This document shows positions 48,787-59,492 of a stretch of 64,000 bases of DNA, piece by piece (the first letter of the stretch is position 1; each line of letters begins with the position of its first letter). This DNA is from Sesamum alatum. Lineage: Eukaryota > Streptophyta > Magnoliopsida > Lamiales > Pedaliaceae. Under the pieces are notes generated by a model. It was not told the DNA's origin and did not search any database. It saw only the letters and a program-made list of their open reading frames with translations. The DNA lies in contig JACGWO010000006.1 of NCBI GenBank assembly GCA_034509735.1, positions 5,099,001-5,163,000 on the forward strand. Reading direction: 5' to 3'. Made by a program: the position numbers and the translations under genes.

Positions 48787-49077
48787 ATATATATGTTGCA
48801 TGTTGTGCTTATTTCATTTCTCCTAAAAATCTTATATTGTATAACCACACACACTCTCAGTCTCTCTCTAATTTTCAAGCATATACAGTTGATCAACTAG
48901 AATTACATCATTTTATCGTGTACCGTCGATCTTTTTAGGTGGTTGACCAGGTAAAAACTTGAATTCTTTTTTGTTAGTTAAAATGTGGTATAATTATAGT
49001 TTTCTTATTCTTATATTTGAATGTTAAGTATTATTAGTGGTAAGAAATAACTAATTTGTAGGTCGAAATATAATTAT

Positions 49078-49368
49078 GGGCAAATTACATTAACACCCCT
49101 CGAGGTTAGGCCCAATTACACAAACACCCCCTGTCTTTTGCAAAATTATAACTGCACCCCCTTAGGGGTGTTAGTGTAATGTTTTTCAGGGGGTATTAGT
49201 GTAAACTTTGTCTTTGAATTGGGGGTGTAGTTGTAATACAATTACAACCTTCGGGGGTGTAATTGTAACGCAATTACAAACTCAAGGGGTGTAGCTGTAA
49301 TTTCATAAAAGATAGAGGGTGTTTGTGTAATTGGGCCTAACCTCAAGGGGTGTCACTGTAATTTACCC
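49078..49368. mobile_element. Palindromic MITE, 291 bp, perfect 9-bp TSD
   Basis: GGGCAAATTACATTAACACC mirrors GGTGTCACTGTAATTTACCC. TATAATTAT is duplicated at 49,069-49,077 and 49,369-49,377. CCTCGAGGTTAGGCCCAATT pairs with AATTGGGCCTAACCTCAAGG. Non-coding; same family as 26,722-26,942. Confidence 0.7.
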
Positions 49369-49400
49369 TATAATTATATATATGTGCGTGTGTATACGTA

Positions 49401-49655
49401 GTGATCATCATGTTAAGACAATTGAAGAGATGTATGTATGAGAAGAACCTTTTGGGGAAGGGGAGTCTTAACCTGGGGTTTGAGGATGGTGTTAATACTT
49501 TCATAGAAAGGGCCAAGTGTCAGCATGGAAATATGGATGACGAGAAGGTTAAGTGGCCATATCAAAAGTGCAAAAACAAAAAGTTCAAAATACCTGACGA
49601 GGTCAATTTTAACTTATGTATGAGATGGTTTATGCCGGAATATAATAATTGACTT
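49401..49655 (+). pseudogene. CACTA transposase-associated domain fragment
   Basis: The plus-strand frame reads CMYEKNLLGKGSL, FEDGVNTFIERA, VKWPYQKCKNKKFKIPDEV, NLCMRWFMPEYNN, matching in order the N-terminal transposase-associated domain that precedes TNP2 in plant En/Spm elements (W/C-MY, FxxGVxxFIxxA, (K/R)CPCxKCxN, F-P-Y). One CPC Cys is replaced (WPYQKC). It has no good start, and the frame ends just after the Tyr-Asn motif. It is a remnant of the surrounding CACTA element. Confidence 0.65.
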
Positions 49656-49869
49656 CCCATGTGGGGGAATACTTTGATGCAATAACCGCCTTTCCACTGC
49701 AGGAAGAGCAAAGCCTAACTGCTCGGAGGAGGGTACTATGAACTGGGGTGATAACCAACAAATGGGTTGGGCGCAAATGATGATTTTTATGCAACTAGCC
49801 CAGGTTTTTTTTGGTCTTACCACGAGGGTATGCCGGATGATGGTACGAGGTCCTGTCCTACTGATGCTA

Positions 49870-50640
49870 GTCCTAATTCGTAGTACAACAGGGGCCCTAT
49901 GATTATGTGTCTGGATTGTTAGATCATTTTTTCGATGTAGTACACACTGCCGATCAGTCATTATGGAACGGTTGTACCTAATCTCAGTTGTTAACGATTG
50001 CTGGGCTAATGAACATCAAGGCCGAGAATAATTTTTCTAAGAGATGCTATGATCAGGTGTCCAAGTTGGCTAATAATATATTGCCAGATCGCAACCTGCC
50101 CACTGGTTACTACAGTACGAAAAAATTGATAAGGGATTTGGGTTTACCATTGAGAAGATTGATGCGTGTAAAAATGACTGCATGTTGTACTAGAAGGACG
50201 ACATTGATATGGACTATTGCAAGTTTTGTGGAGACGCTAGGTACAAGCCGACCAGGGAGTGAAACCCCCATCGCAAGAAGTCCTAGTATGCCGTTCTTAG
50301 ATACCTGCCGCTTACTCCCCCACTGTAGAGGTTGTATGCTTTGTCACCGACTGTGGAGCACATAATGTAGCATGCCACACATCAGACGGAGTTGTACGGG
50401 ATCTAGTACTCACAGTTGAGAAATCACGACAGTCACATATATGTGGTGGCCATATCTAGATCTGGCAAGAAATGATCGTATATTTCATGTGGTTTTTATA
50501 AACATTGTCTAGTGCAGTCAGAACATATAGTGTGGATGGTAGGTTTCAAGATAGGATCCATCGCCTGTCGATATGTGACAATAAGATCTCCTATGCGCTC
50601 TGGAACGCGTTTAAGCTCCCTGATTCTGTGGTCACAACAA
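49870..50640 (+). pseudogene. TNP2-like CACTA transposase remnant
   Basis: The TNP2 order is kept across several frames: a QSLWNGCT motif at about 49,955, LLTIAGLMNIKAENNFSKRC and YYSTKKLIRDLGLP in the frame starting 49,988, then CKNDCMLY-like, CKFCGDARYKP-like and LPLTP-RLYAL-like matches in other frames to about 50,340. At least three frame breaks and several stops make it non-functional. TNP2 is the DDE-type transposase of En/Spm elements. Confidence 0.65.
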
Positions 50641-52654
50641 ATCATTGAATAGGAAATGGTCTCCTATATCAATTGATGGAGTAAACGCGTGTAGAGTTCT
50701 GAGCATAGCTGTCTAGTCTAGAATGGGAACCAATTCCAATTCCATGCCCTAAACTTAGACCGAGAAACAGCTGACGGAAGGACCATACCTCTATGGTACT
50801 CGAGAGCCTAAATATTCACGCCAAATTTACTTAGTCTCTAGTGCCATGAACCATTGCTAGACGGTCACCCATGGTGATGGGTGCTTCTGGTAATTATTAA
50901 TGAGAAGCAATTAAATTAAATTAATTAATTTTTTTAGACACAAACCTAAGTCTAACTGAGAGTGAATCTAAAGAGTCACACATAGATCACTACGAAAGTA
51001 GTAGAATTAATTTGAAATTAATTCTAAAAAAAACAAATTAATTTAAATTGTTTAAATTAATTCTAAAGAATAAATGATTGGATCAATTTAATGGGAATAT
51101 CCATTTGATGGATGACCCAATATTTAAATAATTGGATGAATTAATTTGGGTCATGCACAATTAAATTAATTTGATTGATTTAATTGAGCTTGGTTCAATT
51201 AATTAATTAGATTAATTAATTGATGGAGGTTGACTCAATTTATTTAATTAGATTAAATAAATAAGTTGGGCTACTTGTTGGATTTTAATTGATGAAATTA
51301 ATTAATTGATGGGCTTGGACAAACCCATACCATAATTATTGTTGGGCTTGGACAAGCCCAGGTCATGAGCAAGGAAGCCCAAACAAAGGAGTTGGAAGCC
51401 CCTCATTGGGGAATGAATGTGGCTGAGAATAGGACCGCAGGGGGCCTCATTCTCTGCCACCACCAACACCATCATGACTAGGTTCATGATGTCTGAAATG
51501 GTGTTTTGGCAAGTCAAATAAATCAAGACTTGATTAACTTGATTGGCTTGATTGATTGAGGATTGACTTTTGTGCTATGGTAAGCACACAATTTGCCCAT
51601 GTGTTTATTTCACCTTCTAGAAAGGTGAATATATATCTAGCAATCAATCAAATACATTTTCATTCTCTCAATACACAACTCGGACCTCTCGCCTCCTTAC
51701 AATCTCCCGTTCTTCTTGTGTTCTCTTGAACAAGGTTCAAGATTCAACTAACAATATAGATTCACTAATTGATAGTGCAAATCCAAATTCATTTCTTCGA
51801 TTGAGAGAGCACGAGCTATCCAGCAATAGTCCCAGTGCATACCGCTTCCGTTTGTATGGTGTGGACAAACGAGAGAGGATCTACGTTGATCCTTGGGTGA
51901 ATGCATATCCGGAACAACGTTAGTAGCCGAATCAGAAACCGAAAACGAAAGAGGTAAATTTGATTTATGCTTATGTATAATTTTTCGGTTTACTTGCTTA
52001 AGCCATTTATGATAGTTTATTTTCTATTTGGTTTTTATGTTCTTAAGTGACGAACGCCCGAAAATATTAAGGGGTACATCCCCTTAATTCGATATTAAAT
52101 TTGATTTAAATTCTATTTTATGCTACTTTCTCTTATTATCGGGCACGTACCGTTAAATTTGAAATCTTTTTTTCATTTTTCCTTGTTCCTGGAATGATTA
52201 GGGCTATCTCTTTTACTCAAAAAGGATAAGAAAACTAGGATTTGTTCGAACAATGCAGAGAAATTGTTTCTTTGGGTGCAGAAAGATGAGGAAATTTTCA
52301 ATGAATTTAATGGTCTGTTTATTCCCATCTTCAGTCATATACTAATGGACATGATTAGTGAATTGGTAATGGCAATTAAGTGCTTCATGCCATTTGAGTA
52401 ATTAAATGCTCTATCTGGTAAATTTATGAAATCAGATTACAGACAATTTAATTATAATAATTGTAATAATGAGCCAAAAAATTCAAATTCAATTCCAACA
52501 CAGCGCGGAAATGAAATTTCACACGTTTCCACCAATTATTTTTGGAAATTTCTAACTACAATATTTGACAGAAAATTAAATAAAGGGTAATTTCAAAATG
52601 TTTTTAGTTAATTATTTCCTCTTCTGTTTTCAACCTACCAAATTAAACTAAAAC
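50641..52654. other. Repeat-rich stretch, probable LTR remnant, no gene
   Basis: 50,700-50,760 matches 6,490-6,550 (GCATAGCTGTCTAGTCTAGA). From 50,930 to 51,330 the sequence is AATTAATT-rich, and from 51,560 to 52,090 it resembles the end and leader of an LTR retroelement (TATATATCTAGCAATCAATC, AAGGTTCAAGATTC, GAACGCCCGAAAATATTAAG). A frame at 51,726-51,923 has no recognisable domain. From about 52,296 a GGTCTGTTTATTCCC end resembles the short TIR family at 5,391. I cannot define the boundaries. Confidence 0.35.
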
Positions 52655-53452
52655 CAATATTTTCATAATCGGATTGAGAATCGAACCGGTCAAACTATTG
52701 GGTCACTGAGTCACTAGGCCCATCGCTCCGACCGAATTAAAAAACCATGCTGGCCCGAATTCTATTATATATATGTAGCATATACATTATATATTAATTA
52801 AATTAAGTTAAAAGACAGAATATATTCAAATAAAAAAATTTAAAAAATTCAAATATATTTCATTCAACTTACAACAATAATAGTTTTTTAATAAAATTTA
52901 ATAAGTACACAAAATAAATTCAATAGTATATAAAATGAATAAAATTGATAACAATAATATATAAAATATTATAATTTATTCTCCACAATTCATCAAACAA
53001 ATAAATTAAAATATAACATTCAACTTTGTTAAAATTAGCACAACATTCGTCCTCACAATGATGCCCAAGAACAATGGCACTAGCAACAAAGCACCCCTAA
53101 CCTTACCCCTACCCCCTCCCTGTTCAGATTTGACTTAGCCTCTTCGTTCCCTTCAGAATTGTCACCTCCTCCAGCTTCTTCAGGAACACCATTGGAATCA
53201 CCACCCTTTCAGCTCCAGCATTTCGCCCTTGAACTTCCTTTTTTTCATCTCCTTGCTTTTCTTTTCTTTTCTATTTTCTGTTTTTTGTTTTCTGTTTTTA
53301 TATCTAAACTGGTTTGACCGATTCTGATTTTGGTCGGGTTTGATCGGTTCATCCTGAGTTTGACCATTTCGAATTTTATACTGATACCCAGATCGGTCAT
53401 AGGTCTGGTTCCCGGTCAAATTGGCCGGTCCGATCCGAGTTTTAAAACATTG
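52655..53452. mobile_element. hAT-like non-autonomous element, 798 bp, 8-bp TSD
   Basis: Left CAATATTTTCATAATCGGAT and the inverse of right CCGATCCGAGTTTTAAAACATTG pair imperfectly. The flanks ACTAAAAC (52,647-52,654) and ATTAAAAC (53,453-53,460) match at 7 of 8. Repeated GGTTTGACCG / CCGGTCAAA motifs lie near both ends. The centre (53,065-53,235) is C-rich and atypical for the element, possibly captured DNA. Confidence 0.5.
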
Positions 53453-53544
53453 ATTAAAACCTTCATGCATAAATACACATATTATATATATATATATATT
53501 TCTAATTATTTTACTCTTATATTTTCATTTATACATTTTTTAAT

Positions 53545-54475
53545 ATGTTATGATTACAAATTGGTCGCTCCAAAACTATTACCTGGATCGCAAAATGGCC
53601 CTTAAAGTATAATGTAAAAAAAAAAAAAAAAACACCCTTGCCATTTTCAACTGTTATTCTAGCAGTTTATAAAAAATTGACTTGGTACAATTCTAGCTAA
53701 AAAAAATCTTGCTTTTTTTAGTCGGTCACAACATTATCTGAGTGATTTTTGTGGTGTGAGATCAGAATGTAAAAAGTGTGGTAATTCGAATATCTTAGAT
53801 TGAAAATAATCCACAAAGCAAATTTGCAGGTTGTGCAAATTGAAATATAAGTACATTTTCATTGATTTTTATGCTAAATATTTTATGTCATTTTTAATTT
53901 GTGATTTTTAATTTCAATCGAATGGATGTAATTTCTAAGATGCCTTGACCCTGAAATTTGTGAAAAAGGATTGGAGATTGGTCAATGTGTCATTCGATTT
54001 TTGGAGCCAAAAAATAAAAATTGATTGAGTTTCTTCACATTTACTAAGGAATTTGGGTGAGATTTCTTGATTTTGTGGAAAATGAATTTGGGATTTAGGG
54101 TTCTTCAACAAAGCCCTCACTTTGGTTCCTTTGGCAAGATATTAGTTTTACCTTTAGTTAAACATTTTCAATGAAATCGTTTTTATTTTTATTATAAGCA
54201 AAATTACTTTTTGTTTTTTTTTCCTCACTCCTTTGAGCGCAGGCATTAGATTTTTCTAATCATTTTGGATAATTTCAAAATTATACTACATCAGCTGATG
54301 TGTCATAACTCATTTTTTTGGGCTGATGTGCAATGGGCATAAACGTAATTTGCTGCCATTAAGTTTTTTGTAGTTTGACCGTTAACAAGGGGGGTCTTTT
54401 GAAAGATTTAATACTATAAGGGTCATTTTGCAACTTGAGTGATAGTTTAGGGATGATGAACGTATTTAATCCCTT
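53545..54475. mobile_element. Degenerate palindromic MITE, about 930 bp
   Basis: Left GATCGCAAAATGGCCCTTAAAG mirrors right ATAAGGGTCATTTTGCAACTT in part, and CTCCAAAACTATTACC pairs with GTGATAGTTTAGGGATG. It includes a poly-A run of about 17. The region between the arms has no coding signal. Confidence 0.4.
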
Positions 54476-54604
54476 ATTTAATAATGATATATAATGCTAA
54501 TATAGATAGTTGCATTGTAGGCCTCTCGTTTTTACTAGAAGCGTGCATGAGGTTGTCACGTACCAGGGATTCTTCATACATTAATTTCATCGTTTCTGGT
54601 AAAA

Positions 54605-55195
54605 AACGAGAGGCCTGACAACTCCAGGATCTACCGTAATGGTGAGCTTCTTAGTCCAAGAACCGTGTACTCCATACTCCTTGATGACCCACAAGTACCA
54701 ATATTGCTCTTGCCAAGGATGTTGATGATCCACTAGATGAAACAAAAATAGATATAGCTTTTGCTTTTAAAGGCCGACATATTCCATCAGTTCCTCCCCA
54801 TCGACTTCATAATTAGGTAACCTTATTTTTCGGAACATCTCGTTTCCAAGATGGAAGGTGAGGATCACCAATACATCCTCGTTGGTATCTCTATAGAATG
54901 CCTTCCAATGAATTGAGTCACAAACTACTAGTTCTGACTTGACGTCAAACATGCTCCATTGGAAGGACTCCACCTCGACGTTCTCCAGGAGTTAGTGATC
55001 GATGAATAAACCTCAACTTTAGTATGTTGTGCAATTTCGTGATACTTGGAACTCAGATCCAAATAGTCATCGTGTTCATCACCTGGGGCTACAACCCTAT
55101 TGATCATGTACTCATCGGTCTCATCTTAGTATTCAAACCCGAGTAACACTATCATTTCTTGGGTCCGATGATCCAACAACACCGGTGATTGGATG
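54605..55195 (-). pseudogene. FBA domain fragment, minus arm of palindrome A
   Basis: Minus strand, 5' to 3': FBA motifs LSSKYHEIAQ-like, FQWSMFDVKSELVVCDSIHW, FYRDTNEDVLVILTFHLGNE, IRLPNYEVDGEELMEYVGL, then a divergent SLFLFHLVDHQHPW-like end. It covers only the middle of the domain, the same part as 40,805-41,460 of the left locus. No F-box, no proper start, and frame breaks, so not a functional gene. Confidence 0.7.
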
Positions 55196-55214
55196 GTTTG
55201 GATAGTGTGATACT

Positions 55215-55950
55215 TAATGATTTTTGTTGGATCATTAGACCCAATAAATGATAATTTTACTCTAGGGTTTGGATACCATGATTAGACCGACCACTACAAG
55301 ATTATTAGGGTTGTAGCCTCAGGTGATGAATATGATGACTATTTGGATTTGAGTTTCAAGTATCACAAAATTGCAAAACATACTGAAGTTGAGGTTTATT
55401 AGTTAATAACTAACTCTATGAAGAACGTTGAGGTGGAGTCTTTCCCATGGAACATGTTTGATGTCAAGTCGGGACTCGTAGTTTGTGGCTCAGTTAATTG
55501 AAAGGCATTCTATAGAGATACCAATGAGGACGTATTGGTGATCCTCACCTTCCGTCTTGAAAACGAGATATTTGACAAATAAGGTTACCTAATTAATGAA
55601 GTCGATGGCGAGGATTTGATGGAATACATTGGCCTTTACAGGGAAAACCTATCTCTATTTTTGTTCTATTTAGTGGATGATCAACATCCTTTGCAAGAGC
55701 AATAGTGCTACTTGTGGGTCATGAAGGATTATGAGTGGACGGTTCTTGGACTAAGACACTTACCATTACAGCAGATACAACTAGTTGTCAGGCCTCTCGT
55801 TTTTACTAGAAATGATGAAACTATATTTGCAGTACGAACAAGAATTGGTTGTGTATCACTTCGATAGTAGCACATTCAAAACCCTTGGATTAGCGAAGAA
55901 GGGTTACCTGAATTTTGTGACGTACATGGATAGCCTAGTCTTGCTCGAGG
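55215..55950 (+). pseudogene. FBA domain fragment, plus arm of palindrome A and C-terminal tail
   Basis: Plus strand: RVVASGDEYDDYLDLSFKY-like, FPWNMFDVKSGLVVCGSVN then a stop, DTNEDVLVILTFRLENE, LYRENLSLFLFYLVDDQHP, YLWVMKDYEWTVLGL, then YEQELVVYHFDSSTFKTLGL and LNFVTYMDSLVLLEG-stop at about 55,945. It is roughly 85 per cent identical to the minus arm by eye. In-frame stops and an indel make it non-coding. Confidence 0.7.
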
Positions 55951-56799
55951 GCTAAATGAAGAACGAGGAGCTTCTCATGAAGACAGAATGGTACATGTTC
56001 ATATCTAATAATACGTTTTGGATATATATACTTGATGATATGTCTAATTTTGAAAAATCATTAAGGTCTATTTATTTCGAGTGTTTGATTATATGATTGA
56101 TAGGATTATCTTTAATTAAATGAATGACAAAAAAGCCTTGAATTAATTCCAAGTTGTTTACTTACATGTAATATTGCATCAGGATAAAATTTAGTAATGT
56201 GTTTACTTTGATTGATACACATGGGTTGAGTGGAGAAATTACCATTGAATTGAGATGTATTAAAGACGATATTGTGGGCAAAATTGAGGAATCACATACT
56301 TACCACGTTGGTTGTGGTCATTAGGATAAATCATCCCACATCTCTAGGTGAGATGAGTTATGTACGCTGAATAGTGATTAGTACAAGGCCCATGTACCTC
56401 AAAATAAACACTATACTAAGCTATACTATATTTCTTATTCAAACTGATACATCAAAGTAAATGGGGCCAAAGTGTACGGTACACGTACATGTTAGATTGG
56501 GGAATCATTAGTTGTTCTTCCAGGTGGCAATAAATTTTATGAACGCCATTGTTTAGATCCTTTATCGATCATGATAAATAATGTGTTTTCCAAACATGAT
56601 CACCAATTACTCTTTGAAAAGTTACTATTACGCACCAAAATTATGAACGATGCAATTAATTTGTCATTAAGCGAGTATGAAGTTGTCACACATAATAGGG
56701 ATTTTGGACGAAATAAATTGATTACGAGCAAATTTTCTAGTCAAGTACATGATATAGGCTTTATTGCAGTTTTGGTCCGATAATTATATAGTCAAGTAC

Positions 56800-57365
56800 G
56801 AGAGGCCTGACAACTCCAGGATCTACCGTAATGGTGAGCTTCTTAGTCCAAGAACCGTGTACTCCATACTCCTTGATGGCCCACAAATAGCATTATTGCT
56901 CTTGCCAAGGGTGTTGATGATCCACTTGATGAAACAAAAATAAAGATAGGTTTTCCTTGTAAAGACGGACGTATTCCAACAAGTCCTCCCCATCGACATC
57001 ATAATTAGGTAACCTTATTTGTTGGAACGTCTCGATTCCAAGATGGAAGGTGAGGATCACCAATACATCTTTGTTGGTATCTCTAAAGAATGCCTTCCAA
57101 TGAATTGAGTCACAAACTACTAGTTCAGACTTGATGTCAAACATGCTCCATAGGAAGAACTCCACCACAACGTTCTTCTGAGAGTTAGTAATCGACGAAA
57201 ACCTCAACTTTAGTATGTTCGCAATTTCGTGATACTTGAAACTCAGATCCATAGTCATCATGTTCATCACCTTGGGCTACATCGATCTCATCTTAGTATC
57301 CAAACCCGAGTAACACTATCATTTCTTGGGTCCGATGATCCAACAACACTGTGATTGGATGGTTT
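56800..57365 (-). pseudogene. FBA domain fragment, minus arm of palindrome B
   Basis: Minus-strand frame with DLSFKYHEIANILKL, FLWSMFDIKSELVVCDSIHW, FRDTNKDVLVILTFHLGIE, IRLPNYDVDGEDLLEYVRLY, KENLSLFLFHQVDHQHPWQE. The middle of an FBA domain only. It begins within the domain and lacks the F-box. Near-copy of 54,605-55,195. Confidence 0.7.
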
Positions 57366-57384
57366 GGATAGTGTGATACTTAAT

Positions 57385-58120
57385 GATTTTGTTGGATTAT
57401 TGGACCCAATAAATGATAGTTTTACTCTAGGGTTTGGATACCATGATTAGACCAACCACTACAAGACTATTAGGGTTGTAGCCTCAGGTTATGAACATGA
57501 TGGCTATTTGGATTTGAGTTTCAAGGATCAAAAAATTACAAATAATACTAAAGTTGAGGTTTATTCGTCGATAACTAGCTCTATAAAGAACGTTGAGGTG
57601 GAGTCTTTCCCATGGAGCATGTTTGATGCCAAGTCGGAACTCCTAGTTTGTGGCTCAGTTAATTGGAAGGCATTCTATTGAGATACCAATGGGGACGTAT
57701 TGGTGATCCTTGCCTTCCCTCTTGAAAACGAGATATTTGACAAATAAGATTACCTAATTAATGAAGTCTATGGAGAGGACTTGATGGCATACATTGGCTT
57801 TTATAGGGGAACCCTATCTCTATTTTTGTTCTATTTAGTGGATGATCAACATCCTATGCAAGAGCAATAGTGCTACTTGTGGGTCATGAAGGATTATGAG
57901 TGGACGGTTCTTGGACTAAGACACTTACCATTACAGTAGATACAACTACTTGTCAGGCTTCTCGTTTTTACTAGAATGATGAAACTACATTTGCAGTACG
58001 AACAAGACTTAGTTGTGTGTCATTTCGATAATAGCACATTCAAACCCTTGGAGTAGCGGAGAAGGGTTACCTGAATTTCATGATGTACATGGATAGCCTA
58101 GTCTTGCTCGAGGGCTAAAT
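57385..58120 (+). pseudogene. FBA domain fragment, plus arm of palindrome B and C-terminal tail
   Basis: Plus strand with FPWSMFDAKSELLVCGSVNW, AFY-stop, NGDVLVILAFPLENE, SLFLFYLVDDQHPMQEQ-stop, LWVMKDYEWTVLGLR, then EQDLVVCHFDNSTF and MMYMDSLVLLEG-stop near 58,115. Several in-frame stops. Counterpart of 55,215-55,950 and, inverted, of 40,655-41,450. Confidence 0.7.
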
Positions 58121-58967
58121 GAAGAACGAGGAGCTTCTCATGAAGACAGAACGGTGCATGTTCATATCTAATAATACTTTTTGGTTATATATACTAAGTG
58201 ATATGTCTAAGTTTGAAAAATCATTAAAATCTGTTTATTTCGAGTGTTTGGTCAAATGATTGATAGGATTATCTTTAATTAAATGAATGCTAAAAAAGCC
58301 TTGAATTGATTATAAGCTGTTTACTCACATGTATTATTACACCGGAATAAAATTTAGTAATGTGTTTACTTTGATTGATACACATGGGTTGAGTGGAGAA
58401 ATTACAATTGAACCCTTTGAGATGTATGAAGACAATATCGTGGGCAAAATTGAGAAATCACATGCTTACCAAGTTGGTTGTGGTCATTAAGAGAACTCAT
58501 CCCACCTCTTCAGGTGAGATGAGTTATTACATGGAACAGTGATTAGTACAAGATCCATGGTCTAATATTGGCCCCCATACCTCAAAGTAAACACTATACT
58601 AAACTATACTGAGCTATACTATCTTTCTTATTCAGACTAATATATCAAAGTAAATGGGGCCTAAGTGTACGGTACACGTACATGTTAGATCGGGGAATCT
58701 TTAGTTGTTCTTCCAGGTGGCAATAAATTTTAGGGTAAATTTTTATGAACGTCATTGTTTAGGTCCTTTATCGATCATGATAAATAATGTGTTTTTCAAA
58801 CATGATCACCAATTACTCTTTGAAAAGTTACTATTACGCGCCAAAATTATGAACGATGCAATTAATTTGTGACGAAGCGAGTATGAGATTGTCACACATA
58901 ATAGGGATTTTGGACGAAATAAATTGATTACGAGCAAATTTTCTAGTCAAGTACATGATATAGGATT

Positions 58968-59293
58968 TATTATAATTTTGGTCCGATAATTATAGGTGTT
59001 TGTTGTTTTGATCCTTTAGAAAACGGAACTTCCAATTTGGTCCATTATTTCTATGCATTTCGCAATTTGAGAACATATTTTGTCAAAAATTTAAAAATTG
59101 GTCAGAAAACCACATGTACAAGTCACGTCTGTCCCTAATTACACATGGCCATTCTGACAATTTTAGAACTTTCAGACTAAATGTATCCTCAAACTGCGAA
59201 ATCTAAAAAATAATGGACCAAATATCCATTTCTTGAAGGTTCAAAATGCCAAAAATCTATAATTACATGACCATAAAATCTATGATAGAAATA
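58968..59293. repeat. Short inverted-end repeat at the right border of unit B
   Basis: Ends ATTATAATTTTGGTCCGATA and the inverse-like CATGACCATAAAATC. Interior TGATCCTTTAGAAAACGG and CTTGAAGGTTCAAAATGCC are diverged mirror words. The matching element at 39,895-40,210 occupies the same place in the left copy of the inverted duplication. Non-coding. Confidence 0.5.
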
Positions 59294-59492
59294 AGGGTTA
59301 AAAGCAGACACCCCCAATCTTTGGGTCGTTTTGCACTTTATCCCCAACCGTTTTTTTTACAAGTCACCCTCCAACCTTTGTATTTCTGAGCACTTAACCA
59401 CTTCTTTATATTTCCGGCGAATATTGTTGGAATATTCCCTTGCGTGGCTTCACGCACCCACCCCCTATTTTTTTTAAAGGATATTTTAGTAA

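Larger units (their letters stand above)
42843..50640 (+). mobile_element. Decayed CACTA (En/Spm) transposon carrying nested insertions
   Basis: Left terminus CACTACAAAAAATAGGGATT at 42,843. Subterminal sequence (42,843-42,969 and 47,881-48,370) is rich in repeated AACGGC / CCGTTACAAAT words on both strands, as in CACTA subterminal regions. TNP2-type transposase remnants follow at 49,401-50,400 on the plus strand. A Copia retrotransposon (42,970-47,880) and two MITEs are inserted in it. The right terminus was not found, so the end is only an estimate from the last TNP2-like sequence. Confidence 0.55.
54605..56790. repeat. FBA palindrome unit A (2.2-kb tandem unit)
   Basis: First of two tandem units. 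It has a minus-strand FBA arm (54,605-55,195), a spacer of about 40 bases, a plus-strand FBA arm (55,215-55,805), then a shared tail containing the end of the FBA reading frame (to about 55,950), a short TIR element (56,064-56,470) and flank to GGTCCGATAATTATA. Landmarks recur in unit B 2.16-2.20 kb downstream. A mini inverted repeat (GGCCTCTCGTTTTTACTAGA at 54,522 and its diverged inverse at 54,592-54,615) marks the left junction. Confidence 0.75.
56796..58998. repeat. FBA palindrome unit B (second tandem unit)
   Basis: Same order as unit A: minus FBA arm (56,800-57,365), spacer, plus FBA arm (57,385-57,970), FBA tail, TIR element (58,222-58,662), and flank ending GGTCCGATAATTATAGG. The tail of unit A ends abruptly at ATAATTATA where unit B continues into a complete repeat at 58,968-59,293, so unit B keeps the original right border. 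Confidence 0.75.

Noticed and set aside
54767..57270. Functional F-box genes at 54.6-58.1 kb
   Set aside because: Only the middle and C-terminal FBA parts are present. There is no F-box, stops and shifts occur in every arm, and the copies face each other as palindromes.
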